64,000 bases of DNA from Burkholderiales bacterium. GTDB taxonomy: Bacteria > Pseudomonadota > Gammaproteobacteria > Burkholderiales > SG8-41. The translations under genes and the position numbers were made by a program. The first letter of the stretch is position 1; each line of letters starts with the position of its first letter. The notes below the pieces were generated by a model. It saw only the letters and a program-made list of their open reading frames with translations, did no database searches and was not told the DNA's origin. This document shows positions 1 to 9,309 of this stretch, one piece after another. The stretch spans positions 1 to 64,000 of the forward strand of contig JAUXMZ010000047.1 in NCBI GenBank assembly GCA_030683105.1, read 5' to 3'.

Positions 1-30
1 CGTACCCGTCAAGCGGGTATAAAAAAGAAT

Positions 31-999
<969 letters not shown>

Positions 1000-1088
1000 G
1001 CCGCAGGTTCTTGCTTAAAAGCTTGAATTATAGGTGTTTTACTGCGGGCGGTCTAGGCGCGCGCAGTCAGCGACTAGGCATTTTTAAC

Positions 1089-1895
1089 TCAGGATACCGC
1101 AGCCGTCTCCGGCAACGCGTCCGCGAAGCCAGCCGTTTGCTGTACCGCGGCAAAGACTTCGCCGAGCATGATCAAAGCCGGTCCTTTGATTCCCAACCCG
1201 GCAACGTGCGGCAAATCGGACAGCGAGAGCGCAAACCGGCGCTCCCCGGGCAAGGAGGCGTTCTCCACGACCACCACCGGCGTGGCGGGCGAGCGGCCGC
1301 GCGCCATCAGCGTGTCTGCAATCAACCGCGCCTGCCCCACGCCCATGTAGATCAGCGCGGTGTCGGCGGCGACCGCACTCGCCGCCCAGTCATGGTCCGT
1401 CTGGCCCTCGCCGACACGCGCGGTGACGAAAGCGACATTGCGGCTCACGCCGCGCTGCGTCAGCGAAATGCCGAGCCCGGCACTCGCGGCCAGCGCCGCG
1501 GTCACGCCCGGCACCACTTCGAAATTTATCCCCGCCGCCTGCAGCGCCTCTATTTCTTCCTGCGCCCGGCCAAACAGCATGGGGTCGCCGCCTTTAAGCC
1601 GCACGACGACTGCGTGCTTGCGCGCGGCGTCCACCAGGCGCTTGTTGATGAACCGTTGTGCTGTCGAAAGTTTGCCGCAGCGCTTGCCGACCGCGATTTT
1701 TTCCGCATTCTGTGCGAGCAGCAGGGTCTCCTGATGCACCAAGGCATCGTGAAACACGATATCAGCGCGGCGCAGTATGGCCGCGGCGCGCAGCGTCAAC
1801 AGGTCCGGGGCGCCGGGACCCGCGCCCACCAGATAAACCTTGCCGCGCACTGGATTCGTTGTCCTGGAAGCAATCATCGATTTCATGCAGTCCAT
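1089..1895 (-). CDS. cobA: Uroporphyrinogen-III C-methyltransferase (SUMT, siroheme branch)
   Basis: The enzyme transfers two methyl groups from S-adenosylmethionine to uroporphyrinogen III to make precorrin-2, the precursor of siroheme and cobalamin. The family signature VYLVGAGPG lies near the N-terminus and VVRLKGGDPMLFGR in the middle. Total length of about 268 residues fits single-domain SUMT without the CysG dehydrogenase/ferrochelatase part. It follows cysI and the DUF934 gene on the same strand, so it probably supplies siroheme for the sulfite reductase. The start is not certain: ATG codons at 1895 and 1886 and a TTG at 1901 are all in frame and none has a strong Shine-Dalgarno sequence, because the region just upstream is a palindromic repeat. 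Confidence 0.93.
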   Translation of the reverse strand: MDCMKSMIASRTTNPVRGKVYLVGAGPGAPDLLTLRAAAILRRADIVFHDALVHQETLLLAQNAEKIAVGKRCGKLSTAQRFINKRLVDAARKHAVVVRLKGGDPMLFGRAQEEIEALQAAGINFEVVPGVTAALAASAGLGISLTQRGVSRNVAFVTARVGEGQTDHDWAASAVAADTALIYMGVGQARLIADTLMARGRSPATPVVVVENASLPGERRFALSLSDLPHVAGLGIKGPALIMLGEVFAAVQQTAGFADALPETAAVS

Positions 1896-1906
1896 CAGCA
1901 ATTTTG

Positions 1907-1940
1907 CTTAAGGAATTCGTCAGCCAGACGAATTCCTAAG
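1907..1940. repeat. REP-like palindrome, copy 1
   Basis: The sequence reads CTTAAGGAATTCGTC, then a short loop, then GACGAATTCCTAAG, an almost perfect hairpin. It matches the pattern TAGGA-R-TT-Y-GTC shared with the palindromes at 17551-17586 and 21220-21253. It overlaps the stop codon of the DUF934 gene and ends just before the start of the SUMT gene. Confidence 0.65.
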
Positions 1941-2469
1941 ACCATTCCATGCCGTCGGGAGAATTCAGGTGACGGCGCCTGAACAAGGGCAGCGGGCGCG
2001 CGGCCGACGCCTGGTAGGCCTCGCTGAAATCGCCAAAAGCGGAAAGCGCCGCTTGAAGATCCTGATCGTCACGCAGGGCGAACGCATCAAAGCCGCAGCC
2101 CGCCAGGTAGAACAACTGGTCGCGCAGCACATCGCCGACGGCGCGCAATTCGCCGCGCCAGCCGTAGCGTACGCGCAGCAGGCGCCCAAGCGAATAACCG
2201 CGGCCGTCGCTGAACTGGGTGAAATAGACCGCCACCACCCCCAGGTTTTTGAGATCTTCCGCGATCAGCGCCGGTTCGTCGCCGCCGGCCAGCCACACGC
2301 CAAGCCGTCCGGGACGCTGCAACAGCCTGTCGCGCTGCGCCAGCCACGCCGCAAGCGGCACGATGATGTCGCCGGACTCGGGTAGCGGCGGCGCACTGCC
2401 GTCGTCTGCAGGCTTAAGCAACTGCCAATTGTCGCTGACTATTTTTCTGTGCCTGATGAGGGTTGCCAT
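1936..2469 (-). CDS. DUF934 family protein, sulfite-reductase partner
   Basis: A 177-residue protein recognisable as the DUF934 family, which is regularly encoded directly downstream of betaproteobacterial and pseudomonad cysI genes. It is thought to act in sulfite reduction, although its biochemical role is not established. The central part contains the family-typical LGVVAVYFTQFSDGRGYSLG segment followed by an arginine-rich stretch. The ATG at 2469 has a good ribosome binding site (AAGGAG) on the minus strand. The gene overlaps the 3' end of cysI by 56 bases, which implies translational coupling and co-expression. It has no signal peptide or membrane segment. Assignment to the family is firm; the function is inferred only from context. 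Confidence 0.88.
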   Translation of the reverse strand: MATLIRHRKIVSDNWQLLKPADDGSAPPLPESGDIIVPLAAWLAQRDRLLQRPGRLGVWLAGGDEPALIAEDLKNLGVVAVYFTQFSDGRGYSLGRLLRVRYGWRGELRAVGDVLRDQLFYLAGCGFDAFALRDDQDLQAALSAFGDFSEAYQASAARPLPLFRRRHLNSPDGMEWS

Positions 2470-4114
2470 ATACGTGCTCCTTGAAAGGTTCGATGCCGAT
2501 ACGCCGCACCACGTCGATGAAACGCTCTTCCTCGCTATCGCGGCACTCCAGATAAATTTCGATCAGTTTTTCTATCACGTCCGGCACCTGAGCCTGCGAA
2601 ACGGAGGGGCCGATCACCCTGCCCAGCGATGCTTCGTTGCCCTGCGCGCCGCCGATGGAGATTTGGTAGAACTCCGCGCCCTGCTTGTCCACGCCGAGTA
2701 TGCCGATATGCCCGATGTGGTGATGGCCGCAGGAATTCATGCAGCCCGAGATATTGAGATCGAGTTCGCCGATGTCATGCTGGTAATCGAGGTCATCGAA
2801 GCGGCGCTGGATTGCTTCGGCCACCGGGATGGACTTCGCGTTGGCCAGCGCGCAGAAATCCCCGCCCGGGCAGGCGATGATGTTGGTGATCAACCCGATA
2901 TTCGGTGTGGCCAGACCCAACGCCTTCGCTTCCTGCCACAACGCGTGCAAATCGCCCAGGCGCACATCAGCGAGAATGAGGTTCTGCTCGTGGGACACCC
3001 GCAACTCGCCAAAGCTGTAACGATCGGCAAGGCTGGCCACCGCATCCATCTGTTCCGCAGTGGCGTCGCCCGGCGGCACGCCGGTTTTCTTGAGCGACAG
3101 CGTAACGGCCGCGTAGCCGGTTAACTTGTGGGCATGCACGTTGCGGCGTACCCAGTTGGCAAACGCCTTGTCGCGCGCCAGCTCCAGGGCGTAACCCGGC
3201 GCAAGCGCATCGAGCTTCAGGTAATTCGGGCGGGTAAAGCGGCGCTCGATGCGCCGAATTTCCTCCGTGAACAGCGTGGCCGGACCGTCCTTGAGGTGAG
3301 CCCACTCCTCCTCCACTTGCCGGCGGAACGCTTCGGGAGTGAGTTCCTTCACCAGGATCTTGATGCGCGCCTTGTACTTGTTGTCGCGGCGGCCATGGCA
3401 GTTGTAGACGCGCAGTATGGCGTCGAGGTAGGTCAGCAGATGCTGCCAGGGCAGGAATTCCCGGACCGCGGCGCCGATGATGGGCGTGCGCCCGAGACCG
3501 CCGCCGGCCAGCACGCGAAACCCCACATCACCGGCCGCGTTCTGCCGCGCCTGCAGGCCGATGTCATGCACCTGCACGGCGGCGCGATCCCGCTCGCTGC
3601 CGGAGACGGCAATCTTGAACTTGCGCGGCAAATAGGCGAATTCGGGGTGGAAGGCCGACCACTGGCGGATGATCTCGCACCACACCAGTGGATCGACGAT
3701 CTCGTCGGGCGCGATGCCGGCGAAATGATCGGTGGTCGTATTGCGTATGCAGTTGCCGCTGGTCTGGATCGCGTGCATCTGCACCGTTGCCAGCCTGGCC
3801 AGAATCTCGGGCACGTCTTCCAGCTTCGGCCAGTTGAACTGAATGTTCTGGCGGGTGCTGAAGTGGCCATAGCCGCGGTCCCAGGTGCGCGCGATGTCAG
3901 CAAGTGCTCGCAACTGGCGCGACGACAACAGGCCGTAGGGGATCGACACCCGCAGCATAGGCGCATGTCTTTGTATATAAAGGCCATTTTGCAACCGAAG
4001 TGGACGAAAGTCGTCCTCGGTTAACGCCCCTGCCAGATAACGACGGGTCTGGTCCCGGTACTGGGCCACCCGCTCGTCCACCAGCCGCTGGTCGATTTCG
4101 TCGTAGAGGTACAC
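2414..4114 (-). CDS. cysI: Sulfite reductase hemoprotein (assimilatory nitrite/sulfite reductase family)
   Basis: This siroheme/4Fe-4S enzyme carries out six-electron reduction of sulfite to sulfide for cysteine synthesis. The cluster ligands are visible as CPGGDFC (about residues 413-419) and CMNSC (about 456-460), the C-x5-C and C-x3-C pattern of the family. The segment SGNCIRNTTTDHFAG is also typical. The open frame extends upstream to a TTG at 4174, but family members normally begin at the VYLYDEIDQRLVDERV segment. I therefore place the start at the GTG at 4114, which is preceded by a GGAG. The gene leads an operon with DUF934 and SUMT and is divergent from cysB, which probably activates it. 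No flavoprotein CysJ is present nearby, so the electron donor is unknown. Confidence 0.93.
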   Translation of the reverse strand: MYLYDEIDQRLVDERVAQYRDQTRRYLAGALTEDDFRPLRLQNGLYIQRHAPMLRVSIPYGLLSSRQLRALADIARTWDRGYGHFSTRQNIQFNWPKLEDVPEILARLATVQMHAIQTSGNCIRNTTTDHFAGIAPDEIVDPLVWCEIIRQWSAFHPEFAYLPRKFKIAVSGSERDRAAVQVHDIGLQARQNAAGDVGFRVLAGGGLGRTPIIGAAVREFLPWQHLLTYLDAILRVYNCHGRRDNKYKARIKILVKELTPEAFRRQVEEEWAHLKDGPATLFTEEIRRIERRFTRPNYLKLDALAPGYALELARDKAFANWVRRNVHAHKLTGYAAVTLSLKKTGVPPGDATAEQMDAVASLADRYSFGELRVSHEQNLILADVRLGDLHALWQEAKALGLATPNIGLITNIIACPGGDFCALANAKSIPVAEAIQRRFDDLDYQHDIGELDLNISGCMNSCGHHHIGHIGILGVDKQGAEFYQISIGGAQGNEASLGRVIGPSVSQAQVPDVIEKLIEIYLECRDSEEERFIDVVRRIGIEPFKEHVYGNPHQAQKNSQRQLAVA

Positions 4115-4225
4115 CTTGCCTGCTCCGGGAATAACGTTGGAATGGCATCGTAGCAACGCCTCTTTATATTTCAAACGAATATTATGATAGACTTTAATAA
4201 CTTATTATTATTAGTATGTAAACCT

Positions 4226-5167
4226 ATGAAATTACAGCAATTACGCTATTTGTGCGAAGTAGTACGGCGGGAATTGAACATGTCCACCGCAGCCGAGGCG
4301 TTACACACCTCGCAGCCGGGCGTGAGCAAGCAAATCGGCCTGCTGGAAGACGAACTGGGTGTAAAAATCCTGGTGCGCCATGGCAAGCGCGTAGTCGGCA
4401 TCACCGAACCCGGTCACATCATAATCGGCATCGCCGAACGGATTTTGCGCGATACCGACAATTTAGCGAAAGTTGGCGCTGATTTCAGCAAAGATGGCGG
4501 GGGGTCACTGACGATAGCAACCACTCACACCCAGGCGCGTTATGCACTGCCGCCAGTAATCAGCCGCTTTATCCAGCGTTACCCCAAGGTGCGGCTCTCC
4601 CTTCGCGAGAGCAGCCTGCAGCAGATTCTGGAGCTGATGAATACAGGGGCCGCCGACATCGCGATCACCACTGAAGCCGAGGAACTGTATCAGGACCTCA
4701 TCACGCTGCCCTGCTACCAATGGAACCGCTGCGTGATCACGCCGCTCAATCACCCGCTGCTCAAGCAGCAAAAGCTGACCATAGAAAACATCGCCCGCTA
4801 TCCGCTCATTACTTACGACTTTGCTTTTGACGCCGGCTCGCCGATCAGGCGCGCATTCGACGCTCGTGGCATCCAGCCCAACGTACTGCTGACCGCGATC
4901 GATGCCGACGTGATCAAGGCTTACGTCGAAATGGGACTGGGCATAGGGATACTCGCCAAGATGGCGTTCGACCCGGCGCGCGACCACGGGCTGCGGCTGA
5001 TCGATGCGAGCCATCTGTTCGAGCCCAGCACCACCCGCATCGGCATCCGGCGCAACGCTTATCTTCGAGGATATGTCTTTGATTTTATTGGTATGTTTTC
5101 ACCCCGCCTGACGCGGGACGTGGTCGAGAAAACCATGCGCGGAGGCGGCGCCGACTACGAGCTCTAG
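4226..5167 (+). CDS. cysB: LysR-type transcriptional regulator CysB
   Basis: CysB-type regulators activate sulfate-assimilation genes in response to O- or N-acetylserine. The first 60 residues form a winged helix-turn-helix (MKLQQLRYLCEVVRR, then HTSQPGVSKQIGLLEDELG). The remainder is a periplasmic-binding-like effector domain. The ATG at 4226 gives the canonical CysB N-terminus; an in-frame upstream ATG at 4184 would add 14 atypical residues. Length is 313 residues, as expected. The divergent arrangement with cysI across an AT-rich 111-bp gap supports direct control of that operon. The gap has AT-rich runs suitable for CysB binding, but no clear-cut box was identified. Confidence 0.93.
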   Translation: MKLQQLRYLCEVVRRELNMSTAAEALHTSQPGVSKQIGLLEDELGVKILVRHGKRVVGITEPGHIIIGIAERILRDTDNLAKVGADFSKDGGGSLTIATTHTQARYALPPVISRFIQRYPKVRLSLRESSLQQILELMNTGAADIAITTEAEELYQDLITLPCYQWNRCVITPLNHPLLKQQKLTIENIARYPLITYDFAFDAGSPIRRAFDARGIQPNVLLTAIDADVIKAYVEMGLGIGILAKMAFDPARDHGLRLIDASHLFEPSTTRIGIRRNAYLRGYVFDFIGMFSPRLTRDVVEKTMRGGGADYEL

Positions 5168-5398
5168 GCATCAGCGCCCGGGAGCGCAGTCACAGGCGAA
5201 AGACTGCCGCTATCCCGCAACAAACGCCCATCCGATACCCGGCGAAGGATTGACGTGCGTCAAAGAGATCGCACCATGTCGTCCTATCATGGTGTTGAAT
5301 TAACGAAGTCATCAAAGAAAATTTCCTGCCGCACTCTATCGAGTATCTGATTCTGAAAAACTGAATTATCTGGACCAGCGCCCTTTTAGTGCTGTCAC

Positions 5399-5734
5399 AT
5401 GCGTCCAATATTCGATTTTCTACGCAAGCCCTTCGCCATCTTCTGCCTGGTGCTCACGGCATGCGCCACGGAGCCGGTCGGTCGCAAGGATCTGCTGACT
5501 TTTCTGAACGACGGCGTCTCGCGGCGCGAGGAAGTGTTTCTCAAGCTCGGCGAGCCGAGCGCCCAGTACGAAGGATCGAGGATTCTCGCCTACCGGCTTC
5601 GCAAGGACGCCGGCGGCCACATCCTCGTCGGGCGACGCGACAACTGGGCAGGCGTTCATTACAACCTGATGCTCGTTTTCGACGCGGACGGCGTTCTGAT
5701 ACGGCATTCGGTCGTAGAGGTCCGATCGCCATGA
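5399..5734 (+). CDS. Small outer-membrane-type lipoprotein, BamE/SmpA-like
   Basis: A 111-residue protein with a lipoprotein signal peptide ending in the lipobox LTAC (cysteine near residue 22). The mature part has the pattern RREEVFLKLGEPS followed by a beta-rich tail ending in LVFDADGVL. That is reminiscent of the SmpA/OmlA/BamE-like fold in which a LGxP segment precedes a YxY strand. It overlaps the next gene by four bases (ATGA), so the two are translationally coupled. The neighbour shows the same internal pattern, so the pair look like tandem paralogues. The precise role is unknown; a structural envelope function is an inference from fold resemblance only. Confidence 0.75.
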   Translation: MRPIFDFLRKPFAIFCLVLTACATEPVGRKDLLTFLNDGVSRREEVFLKLGEPSAQYEGSRILAYRLRKDAGGHILVGRRDNWAGVHYNLMLVFDADGVLIRHSVVEVRSP

Positions 5735-6177
5735 CGGTGCAGTTCGCTGCGCGTCTAATCATCTTCGCATCGATCCTGACGACGCTGGCAGCGTGTCCCG
5801 TACCGCTTCCCCGCGGAGATACGTGGGAATCCCGGCAGAACATTGGCGACAAGGTCCCTGACTTCATTGTCCCTGGAAAAACCGCCCGCACCGATGTCCT
5901 GCTCGCACTCGGCGAGCCGGATGTCACTTCCGAAAACGGTATGCAGTTTACTTATACGCGCATCACCAGCGAGGGCGGGGTCCTTTTCGTAATGGCGGCA
6001 GGCGGGGGGGCGGCGGGAGCAGGGTCCGAAACGATGACGTATCGCCACCTGGTCATCCTGTTTGACGAGGCAGGCGTTGTGACAAGCGCACGGAACGAAC
6101 GCGTCTCGTGCTCTGAAACCCTTTTTGGCGCGGGCAACAGCAGCTACCGATCCCCGCCTTGCTCAAAACCGCCGTAA
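5731..6177 (+). CDS. Small lipoprotein, paralogue of the preceding gene
   Basis: A 148-residue protein starting at the ATG that overlaps the upstream stop codon. It has a signal peptide with lipobox LAAC (cysteine near residue 18). The mature domain repeats the pattern of its neighbour: ARTDVLLALGEPD, then a tyrosine-containing strand, then HLVILFDEAGVV. An alanine/glycine-rich loop (about residues 90-104) separates the strands, and two cysteines near the C-terminus could form a disulfide. The BamE/SmpA-like resemblance is moderate. I see no clue to function beyond an envelope location and co-expression with the first lipoprotein. Confidence 0.72.
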   Translation: MTVQFAARLIIFASILTTLAACPVPLPRGDTWESRQNIGDKVPDFIVPGKTARTDVLLALGEPDVTSENGMQFTYTRITSEGGVLFVMAAGGGAAGAGSETMTYRHLVILFDEAGVVTSARNERVSCSETLFGAGNSSYRSPPCSKPP

Positions 6178-6226
6178 ACTAATTTGGGACTGGTTGCGCC
6201 CAACATCGAGTAATTTAAGCGCCCGC

Positions 6227-6832
6227 GTGAACCCTGAACGCCCGAACCGGACTAATGGCTTTCGCTTGCAGTTGTCGCTGCTCATTGCCGCGCTTGGTCC
6301 CGCCTGTGCCAACTTTGTCGCCTATCCCGGTGCGCCTTTGCCAGACGCGCAGGTAGCCACCGTCAATTGCTACTCGCGCAACTATTTGGTTTTCAGCGCC
6401 TCGTGCCACGTTACTGCTGTGGATGGCGTCAGACCCGTGCTGTCCCAAATAATGAACACGACATCCAAGCTATTGCCAGGACATCATTGGGTCGAGTTTG
6501 AGGCCGCGCAGTATTTTGGCGGCAGCGGCGGAGTCACAGACGTTTGTGCGTTTGACTTTGATTTCGAGGCCGATCACCAATACCAGATCAAGGCCCATAG
6601 CCTGGAATTTGACGTTGGGTGGATGCAGAAGCACAGCCCTGCGCTTTATACGGGGTCGTTCATCATCGAAATAACACGTTCTGCCGGGGAGCTTCAGACT
6701 CAGCGCGTCAGGACAACCTGCAGCTTTGGAGGTGGGTCCCTGTGCCGTAAAACCTCCGACTGCGTACCCCACCCTGACATTATTTGCTTACCTCAGGAAG
6801 GCCATGCGTTTGGTAAATGCGGTTTCAAATGA
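6227..6832 (+). CDS. Secreted hypothetical protein, cysteine-containing
   Basis: I do not recognise this protein. The open frame begins at 6125, inside the preceding lipoprotein gene. A GTG at 6227 gives a more plausible start, with a basic N-terminus followed by a hydrophobic stretch (LQLSLLIAALGPACANF) that looks like a signal peptide, possibly a poor lipobox. The mature part of about 175 residues is beta-rich, has several cysteines, and includes the segment LLPGHHWVEFEAAQYFGG, followed by a C-terminal cluster of cysteines (CSFGGGSLCRKTSDC and later). Its position after two lipoproteins suggests an envelope or secreted product. The start codon is uncertain. Confidence 0.5.
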   Translation: MNPERPNRTNGFRLQLSLLIAALGPACANFVAYPGAPLPDAQVATVNCYSRNYLVFSASCHVTAVDGVRPVLSQIMNTTSKLLPGHHWVEFEAAQYFGGSGGVTDVCAFDFDFEADHQYQIKAHSLEFDVGWMQKHSPALYTGSFIIEITRSAGELQTQRVRTTCSFGGGSLCRKTSDCVPHPDIICLPQEGHAFGKCGFK

Positions 6833-6883
6833 ACGACAGCGCGATAACACACCCTCCGCAATCGACGCGATTCGCCTAACTCT

Positions 6884-7012
6884 CTATTCCAACTGACCGA
6901 AGGCACAAACGCTGGATGCAAAGGCTATGCACTGCCCGCTCCTCCAGCGCTCCCAGAGCTCGATCCTCTGCTTCGGTGTGAACCTCGTCCGTGCGATTCC
7001 CTCCATACGCAT
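6884..7012 (-). pseudogene. Remnant of an IS30-family transposase N-terminus
   Basis: Read on the minus strand, this short frame begins MRMEGIARTRFTPKQRIELW and continues ERWRSGQCIA before losing the family sequence and stopping. This is the characteristic helix-turn-helix start of IS30-family transposases (TRFTPxQRxELWERW). It has a strong Shine-Dalgarno sequence, AAGGAGG, seven bases before the second ATG (7006). Only about 30 residues match, out of a usual length of 300 or more, and no inverted-repeat ends were identified. The insertion sequence is therefore a decayed fragment. Confidence 0.7.
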
Positions 7013-7115
7013 ACCTCCTTAGCTGCAAAGATTAGAAGATGTTGCGTCGATCGGTTGAATCCACAACCCAATACGGATGCTCAACGCACCCCAACAATGG
7101 CCGTTCTACCGGTCA

Positions 7116-7739
7116 TCATGTCGAGATGACTGGCAGAGCCCGGCCGGAATAAACGTAACTCATGGGGCGCGGTCCTTTTGTATATTCCGTTTCGAGTTCC
7201 GCGATACGGAACCCTGCAGCATGAATCAGGTCATCCATTTTCCGGTTGAGGTTACATCCCCCGGTGACCCTGCTCCACAGGGGATTGAGCCATTGCTGCC
7301 AGATCTGCACTTTGGCCTCGGGGGCAAGGCCATGCTCGGCAAATAACAGCATTCCGCCAGGCTTGAGCACCCGCCTCATTTCTTTCAAGGCCTTTGCCGG
7401 ATCGGGGATGGAACACAGGGTCCAGGTCGTTACAACGGTATCGATGCAGCCATCGTCCAACGGAATCTCTTCGCCTGAATGCGCAAGGAAATCGATGGGG
7501 AAAGCGATGGCGCGGGCCTTTTTTCTGGCCATTACCAACAGTTCCTCCGAAGGATCGAGGCCGTAAAGCTGTTCAACGCTGGTTCCATAAAAAGGCAGGT
7601 TAAGCCCCGAGCCGACGCCAATTTCAAGAACCATGCCGCGCGCCTGCGGCACGATCTGCGAACGGAAACGCGTCGCTTCCTTGTTCCGCATCGTGAAGTC
7701 TACCAATCGCGGCAATATCCATTTTTGGTAGATGCTCAT
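7116..7739 (-). CDS. Class I SAM-dependent methyltransferase (UbiE/phospholipid-type)
   Basis: A 207-residue methyltransferase with motif I VLEIGVGSGLNLPFY (about 36-50), an acidic residue at the end of strand 2 (LYGLDPSEE) and the post-motif segment LKEMRRVLKPGGMLLFAEHG. The overall look is that of small membrane-associated methyltransferases acting on quinones or phospholipids. It is the last gene of a five-gene minus-strand operon, starting only five bases after the stop of the SQR-like gene. The substrate cannot be told from sequence. The operon context of sulfide and rhodanese proteins leaves open a role in thiol methylation. It lacks the conserved cysteines expected of an arsenite methyltransferase. 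Confidence 0.85.
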   Translation of the reverse strand: MSIYQKWILPRLVDFTMRNKEATRFRSQIVPQARGMVLEIGVGSGLNLPFYGTSVEQLYGLDPSEELLVMARKKARAIAFPIDFLAHSGEEIPLDDGCIDTVVTTWTLCSIPDPAKALKEMRRVLKPGGMLLFAEHGLAPEAKVQIWQQWLNPLWSRVTGGCNLNRKMDDLIHAAGFRIAELETEYTKGPRPMSYVYSGRALPVIST

Positions 7740-7744
7740 AGGTT

Positions 7745-8905
7745 TCAGAACCGGCTCCAGAGCCAGTATTTCTCGTAAGCTATCTTGCCCCAGTGCCTGA
7801 GTATGCTCGGCGGCTTCAGATCGATTTGCGGCGCCGGATCAGCGTAGAAATTGCCGCTTCCAAACCCGGCCCTGCCGTCGCCGGTTTCGACGAAACACTC
7901 CCCCTCGCCCGAGAACCGCCGCTGCTCTCCCTTGCCCGAAATGGCCCGTACAATGTTGTGCGCGACCACCTGCGCTTCGTTATGTGCCAGCACGCCGGCC
8001 TTGGGCAGTGGTTTGCCGATAGACGTAAGCATGATTCCCGTCACATCGCCGATCGCGTAAACGCCCGGGAATTTGGTCTCGAGCGTGCCGCGGTCGACAG
8101 GAATCCAGCCGCTTTCGCCGCACAGACCCGAGTCCCGCACAACTTCTGGCGCGCGATGCGGGGGAACATACGCGAGCAAATCGAATTGGACTATAGCCTC
8201 GTTCGCGAAAGTAAGGCGACGGCCGGCCCGGTCAACGCTCGTCACGTTGTGGCTGGGGTAATAGCCTATGCCTTTCGCTTCGACCATCTGCCGCAACGCC
8301 GCGGATATCGCGGGCCCGGCGACGGGCATCGGCCCGGGTTCGGCTGTGTACAGGTCGACCTGGACCTGTTGCCGGATCCCGCTTCTGCGGCACGCATACT
8401 CGATGAGCATCGCGGCCTCGTTGGGAGCAGCCGGACACTTGAACGGCATAGCCGCGACCAGGACAACGATGCGGCCTTGCTTCAGCCTGGCCAGCGCCGC
8501 GCACAATGACTCGGCGCCGGCAAGCGAGTAGAAATTGTGTCCACCCTCTGCAAGTCCCGGAACCAGTTCCGGCGCGAGGTCCGCGCCAAGCGCGATAATC
8601 AAATGGTCGCCCGTGATGTCCGTGCCGTTTACACGTATCGTTCGCATCGCCGGATCGATACGCTCGATGCGGCCCCGTATCAGTTCGATCCCGCGCCTGG
8701 CGAGCGCTGCCAGCGGCCGGGAGATCTGAGCGGCATTGCGTTCCCCTATCATCAGCCAGAGAAACGAGGGCGCAAAGACGTGATCGGCCTCCTTCTCCAC
8801 CAGCACCACCCGGTGCTCGGGCGCAAGCAAACGCCGCAACCGCGTCGCGGCAACGACTCCGCCCACGCCGCCACCCAGAATCAGAACGGTTTTGCCGGAT
8901 GCCAT
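7745..8905 (-). CDS. FAD/NAD(P)-binding oxidoreductase, sulfide:quinone oxidoreductase-like
   Basis: A 386-residue flavoprotein with an N-terminal dinucleotide fold (VLILGGGVGGVVAA, residues 7-20) and a second FAD contact at VYAIGDVTG near residue 290. It has a conserved cysteine in MPFKCPAAPNE (Cys157), a position shared with sulfide:quinone oxidoreductases and flavocytochrome c. The C-terminal amphipathic end (HWGKIAYEKYWLW) resembles the membrane-docking region of SQR. In that family electrons from sulfide go to quinone and polysulfide or persulfide forms on the cysteines. I see only one of the classical redox cysteines clearly, so persulfide formation is inferred. Neighbours are DsrE, rhodanese-VTT and a methyltransferase. 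Confidence 0.85.
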   Translation of the reverse strand: MASGKTVLILGGGVGGVVAATRLRRLLAPEHRVVLVEKEADHVFAPSFLWLMIGERNAAQISRPLAALARRGIELIRGRIERIDPAMRTIRVNGTDITGDHLIIALGADLAPELVPGLAEGGHNFYSLAGAESLCAALARLKQGRIVVLVAAMPFKCPAAPNEAAMLIEYACRRSGIRQQVQVDLYTAEPGPMPVAGPAISAALRQMVEAKGIGYYPSHNVTSVDRAGRRLTFANEAIVQFDLLAYVPPHRAPEVVRDSGLCGESGWIPVDRGTLETKFPGVYAIGDVTGIMLTSIGKPLPKAGVLAHNEAQVVAHNIVRAISGKGEQRRFSGEGECFVETGDGRAGFGSGNFYADPAPQIDLKPPSILRHWGKIAYEKYWLWSRF

Positions 8906-8912
8906 GAGAATC

Positions 8913-9266
8913 TCAGAACACCAGCACTTTGTCGGCCCACTGCGTCCAGGAGGTCAGCTCCGCGAGCGTGCTTTTCTGCGTGCCCTCGGCCAACTCTGTC
9001 TCGGAGATTCCGCGCGCATCCATGCAGGTTCCGCACACGCCCACCCTGCCGTTGCTACGCGTCACGCGATTGAGCATCAACTGAATATTGTAGAAGCCCT
9101 CCGGCACCTTCTGCCCCGACTTTGCGCACGATGCCGCGTCGCCGAGCAGGAACATCCGCACCTCTTCGCCTTCGGCTTTGGCCAGCGAGCCAGCGAGCCG
9201 CAGCGCGTTGTAACTGCGCTCGGTGCCGTAGGGCGCGTCATTGAGGACAAACAGGGTTTTGCTCAT
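8913..9266 (-). CDS. DsrE/DsrF-like sulfur relay protein
   Basis: A 117-residue cytoplasmic protein of the DsrE/DsrF/TusD-like superfamily, which carries persulfide sulfur between enzymes. The C-x2-C motif VCGTCMDARG (Cys78, Cys81) is in the usual active loop, and a third cysteine (Cys47) lies in GDAASCAKSG. The protein is full length for the family. It is the middle gene of the sulfur operon, seven bases upstream of the SQR-like gene, which suggests it accepts sulfane sulfur made by the flavoprotein or delivers it to the rhodanese domain next door. Confidence 0.9.
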   Translation of the reverse strand: MSKTLFVLNDAPYGTERSYNALRLAGSLAKAEGEEVRMFLLGDAASCAKSGQKVPEGFYNIQLMLNRVTRSNGRVGVCGTCMDARGISETELAEGTQKSTLAELTSWTQWADKVLVF

Positions 9267-9309
9267 GCTAATCTCCTTTTGTTCATCGGGAAGAAGGGTT
9301 GTCGGTTTT

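Noticed and set aside
2249-4024. Plus-strand open frames across the cysI region
   Set aside because: They lie opposite cysI and DUF934, whose families are certain, and show histidine/arginine-rich compositions typical of shadow frames.
7116-7739. Arsenite methyltransferase for the ArsS cluster
   Set aside because: It lacks the conserved cysteines of ArsM, is 26 kb away and belongs to the sulfur operon.
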